NCBI GenBank assembly: GCA_030149585.1
Contig: JASFBJ010000013.1
Coordinates: 1 to 23,539, forward strand
Source of the DNA: Desulfobacterales bacterium
GTDB lineage: Bacteria > Desulfobacterota > Desulfobacteria > Desulfobacterales > JASFBJ01
Reading direction: 5' to 3'
DNA length: 23,539 nt
The notes beneath the pieces are model-generated. The model did not search any database. It saw nothing but the letters and a program-made list of their open reading frames with translations, and was not told where the DNA came from. Positions 21,680-23,539 of this stretch are shown piece by piece. Both the position numbers and the translations under genes were made by a program. Numbering within the stretch: position 1 is the first letter of the stretch; each line of letters opens with the position of its first letter.

Positions 21680-22459
21680 TTATTTGCCTTTAAAATTCGG
21701 CTTGCGTTTTTCAAGAAACGCGCTGGTTCCTTCAATGCGATCCTGAGTAGCAAAAGCCACTGTTTGAGCAAATTTTTCAAACAGCAGGCCTGAATTAATA
21801 TCAGTATTGGCTCCCACATTAATCGCGATTTTAGCTACAGCAACAGCAACCGGGCCTTTACTTATAATTTTGTCTGCCATTTCCTTTGCCGCTGTCATTA
21901 ACCTGGCTGCCTCATCCACCACTTTATTTACCAGGCCTATTTCTCTGGCCTGGGCAGCGGTTATAATATCTCCGGTAAAAATAAGCTCTTTAGCCTTTCC
22001 TATTCCCACCAGGCGCTGTAAGCGCTGGGTCCCACCAGCTCCCGGGATCACGCCCAGATTTACTTCAGGCTGGCCCAGCTTTGATTGGACCGTAGCTATT
22101 CTGATATCGCATGCCATTGCCAGCTCGCAACCACCGCCCAGGGCAAAACCGTCAATGGCTGCAATCACGGGTTTATCCAGATTTTCAACTTCCAGCAAGG
22201 TCTCCTGGGATTCGGCTTTTAAAACTTCCAGAGTTGGTCGTTCACGCAGGGCGCCGATATCAGCTCCTGAAGCAAAGGCCTTGCCACCGGCGCCGGTAAT
22301 AATAACAACTCTAATATCTGCATCAAACCTAAATTCCCTGATTCCACTGCGAATCTCATTCCATGTAAGCGGATCAAGAGCATTGCGTTTTTCCGGCCGA
22401 TTCAGGGTCAGTATCCCGATATGGCCATCTTTTTCCAGTAAAACATTTTGGTAGTCCAT
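21680..22459 (-). CDS. Enoyl-CoA hydratase (crotonase family)
   Basis: Hydrates crotonyl-CoA and similar enoyl-CoAs to 3-hydroxyacyl-CoA. At 259 residues it has normal length. Both catalytic glutamates of true hydratases are present: Glu112 in GGGCELAMACD and Glu132 in GQPEVNLGVIPGAGG. The oxyanion-hole segments ASGADI (63-68) and ALGGG (106-110) are intact. RPEKRNALDP is the usual N-terminal CoA-contact motif. GGAG lies about seven bases before the ATG. It sits 24 bases after the 3-hydroxyacyl-CoA dehydrogenase gene and 16 bases before the glutaryl-CoA dehydrogenase-like gene, clearly one operon, and supplies the middle step of butyryl-CoA/crotonyl-CoA oxidation. Confidence 0.92.
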   Translation of the reverse strand: MDYQNVLLEKDGHIGILTLNRPEKRNALDPLTWNEIRSGIREFRFDADIRVVIITGAGGKAFASGADIGALRERPTLEVLKAESQETLLEVENLDKPVIAAIDGFALGGGCELAMACDIRIATVQSKLGQPEVNLGVIPGAGGTQRLQRLVGIGKAKELIFTGDIITAAQAREIGLVNKVVDEAARLMTAAKEMADKIISKGPVAVAVAKIAINVGANTDINSGLLFEKFAQTVAFATQDRIEGTSAFLEKRKPNFKGK

Positions 22460-22483
22460 TTATTTCTCCGTTTCCCAGGGAAT

Positions 22484-23353
22484 TTATATTCTTTTCCCTT
22501 TTTCATCGTAAGTATAAACACCTTTACCAACCTTTTTGCCAAGGCGACCGGCTTTTACATATTTAACCATCAGGGGTGCTGGCCGGTATTTCTCACCAAG
22601 GGTTTTCTGAAGATAATTTAGAATATTTAACCTGGTATCCAGTCCTATTAAATCAACCATTTCAAAGGGCCCCATGGGATGATTTAAGCCCAGCTTAAGG
22701 GCTGTGTCAATATCTTCAGGAGTTCCAAGACCTTCCTGAAGCATGGTAAAAGCCTCATTGCCGATCATTGCATTTACGCGGGTAGTGACAAAACCTGGAA
22801 ACTCATTAATTTTTACTGTTTTTTTACCCATTTGAGCACAGGTTTTTTCACATATTTTAAAAGTTTCTTCTGAAGTTTCCAGACCGCATATGATTTCAAC
22901 CAGTTTCATAATATGAACTGGATTAAAAAAATGCAGCCCAATGGTTCTTTCCGGGCATTTAGTAGCAGCCGCAACTTCAGTAACACTGATAGCTGATGTG
23001 TTGGAAGCTAAAATTGTATGATCCGGGCAAAACTTTTCCAGCTTGCCAAAAACTTCCTGTTTTAAGGCCAAATCCTCCGGCACTGCTTCAATTACCAGGT
23101 CAGCATCACAAACTGCCTCCTTAAGATCAGTGGTTAATTTTATCCTGGACAGGGCAGCTTCTTTGTCCTGGGGTGTGATTTTACCACGCTCAACCCCTTT
23201 CTGGAGATTGCCCTCAATTATTTTCAATGCTTTTTGAAGTATCTCATCACCAATATCATGCATTACCACCTGAAAACCACCTGTAGCTGAGACATGCACA
23301 ATTCCTCTGCCCATAATGCCGGAACCTGTTACCGCAATTTTTTCAATAGCCAT
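22484..23353 (-). CDS. 3-hydroxybutyryl-CoA dehydrogenase
   Basis: NAD(P)-dependent oxidation of 3-hydroxybutyryl-CoA to acetoacetyl-CoA. It has 289 residues from the chosen start, typical for the short bacterial enzyme. The Rossmann motif is VTGSGIMGRGI (8-18). Catalytic His141 is in GLHFFNPVHIMKLVE, with Glu153 as its partner. SNTSAIS (118-124) and FVTTRVN (188-194) form the rest of the active site. The C-terminal dimer domain carries LGLNHPMGPFEMVDLIGLD. The ATG at 23353 has AAAGGAGA upstream; an upstream ATG at 23422 adds 23 hydrophobic residues just ahead of the Rossmann fold and is rejected. It is the first gene of the minus-strand operon, with the hydratase 24 bases on. Its product is the substrate of the thiolase at the other end of the window. 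Confidence 0.93.
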   Translation of the reverse strand: MAIEKIAVTGSGIMGRGIVHVSATGGFQVVMHDIGDEILQKALKIIEGNLQKGVERGKITPQDKEAALSRIKLTTDLKEAVCDADLVIEAVPEDLALKQEVFGKLEKFCPDHTILASNTSAISVTEVAAATKCPERTIGLHFFNPVHIMKLVEIICGLETSEETFKICEKTCAQMGKKTVKINEFPGFVTTRVNAMIGNEAFTMLQEGLGTPEDIDTALKLGLNHPMGPFEMVDLIGLDTRLNILNYLQKTLGEKYRPAPLMVKYVKAGRLGKKVGKGVYTYDEKGKRI

Positions 23354-23444
23354 TAGAAAATCTCCTTTATCAAATATACTTTTTTTTAATACTATTAACT
23401 CTAAAATCAGTAAATACACCAAGATCTATCATTTTCAGATGGCT

Positions 23445-23474
23445 TAAATAGCACTTCAGCTTGATTTAATGCAA
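23445..23474 (-). promoter_or_regulatory. Candidate promoter of the hbd-hydratase-dehydrogenase operon
   Basis: Minus strand TTGCAT (23474-23469) and TATTTA (23450-23445) are separated by 18 bases, about 90 bases before the ATG at 23353. Both boxes are imperfect and the region is AT-rich, so this is a weak call. Confidence 0.3.
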
Positions 23475-23539
23475 GTAAATATTTTTTGATCAAATATTGA
23501 ATTGCTGTATAATTCTTTAATAAAAGAGGTAAAGGGTAA

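Noticed and set aside
21807..22454. Long open frame (215 codons) on the plus strand opposite the enoyl-CoA hydratase gene
   Set aside because: Antisense shadow of a well-supported crotonase gene; its translation is Pro/Ser/Ala-rich low-complexity with no domain.
23354..23422. Longer N-terminus for 3-hydroxybutyryl-CoA dehydrogenase, resembling a hydrophobic leader
   Set aside because: The enzyme is cytoplasmic and its Rossmann fold begins at once after the ATG at 23353, which has a strong ribosome-binding site.
1..23539. Search for CRISPR arrays, tRNA or rRNA genes, insertion sequences, phage or defence genes
   Set aside because: No spaced repeat series, cloverleaf, transposase or nuclease-type gene was seen by eye on either strand.

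Overview
The window is AT-rich and almost fully coding. It looks like the chromosome of an anaerobic, short-chain and branched-chain fatty-acid-oxidising bacterium, most likely a sulfate-reducing Desulfobacterota of the Desulfobacterales type. Three things point there: a periplasmic multihaem class III (c3-type) cytochrome, a stack of CoA-ester beta-oxidation genes, and an acyl-CoA dehydrogenase that closely resembles, from memory, the non-decarboxylating glutaryl-CoA dehydrogenase of Desulfococcus. The taxonomy is inference; there is no rRNA gene here.

Layout. (1) 22-6362, plus strand: a catabolic operon of fused isobutyryl-CoA mutase (IcmF), thiolase, an XRE-cupin regulator and an acyl-CoA dehydrogenase. 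(2) 6543-7136: a small secreted lytic transglycosylase, convergent with (3) 7224-9248, an orphan sensor histidine kinase whose HAMP domain is split by a nine-cysteine insert. (4) 9249-9710: an AT-rich gap holding a short SEC-C-motif ORF or gene remnant. (5) 9711-11920, plus: pyrF, pyrE and an amidohydrolase-2 family gene overlapping the end of pyrE. (6) 11983-13888, minus: two overlapping genes, an acidic coiled-coil protein and a tail-anchored-like membrane protein, sharing a motif; function unknown. (7) 14225-15994, plus: glnS, driven by a strong promoter lying almost on its ribosome-binding site. (8) 16075-19174, minus: a tetrahaem c-type cytochrome and an 834-residue membrane protein with a DUF4388-like domain, six helical repeats and a DUF1566-like C-terminus. 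(9) 19288-23353, minus: a second catabolic operon of 3-hydroxyacyl-CoA dehydrogenase, enoyl-CoA hydratase and two acyl-CoA dehydrogenases.

The two catabolic blocks at the ends fit one route. IcmF turns isobutyryl-CoA into butyryl-CoA; acyl-CoA dehydrogenase gives crotonyl-CoA; hydratase and 3-hydroxybutyryl-CoA dehydrogenase give acetoacetyl-CoA; thiolase gives acetyl-CoA. The glutaryl-CoA dehydrogenase-like enzyme could feed glutaconyl-CoA into the same line, but no glutaconyl-CoA decarboxylase, CoA ligase or electron-transfer flavoprotein is present in the window.

The most unusual items are: a 40-bp tandem duplication that copies the start of one acyl-CoA dehydrogenase gene and creates a 13-codon upstream ORF; the Glu-to-Asp change at the usual catalytic-base position of that same enzyme; the unrecognised two-gene coiled-coil/membrane module; and the repeat-bearing 834-residue protein. 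I saw no tRNA or rRNA gene, CRISPR array, insertion sequence or phage gene.
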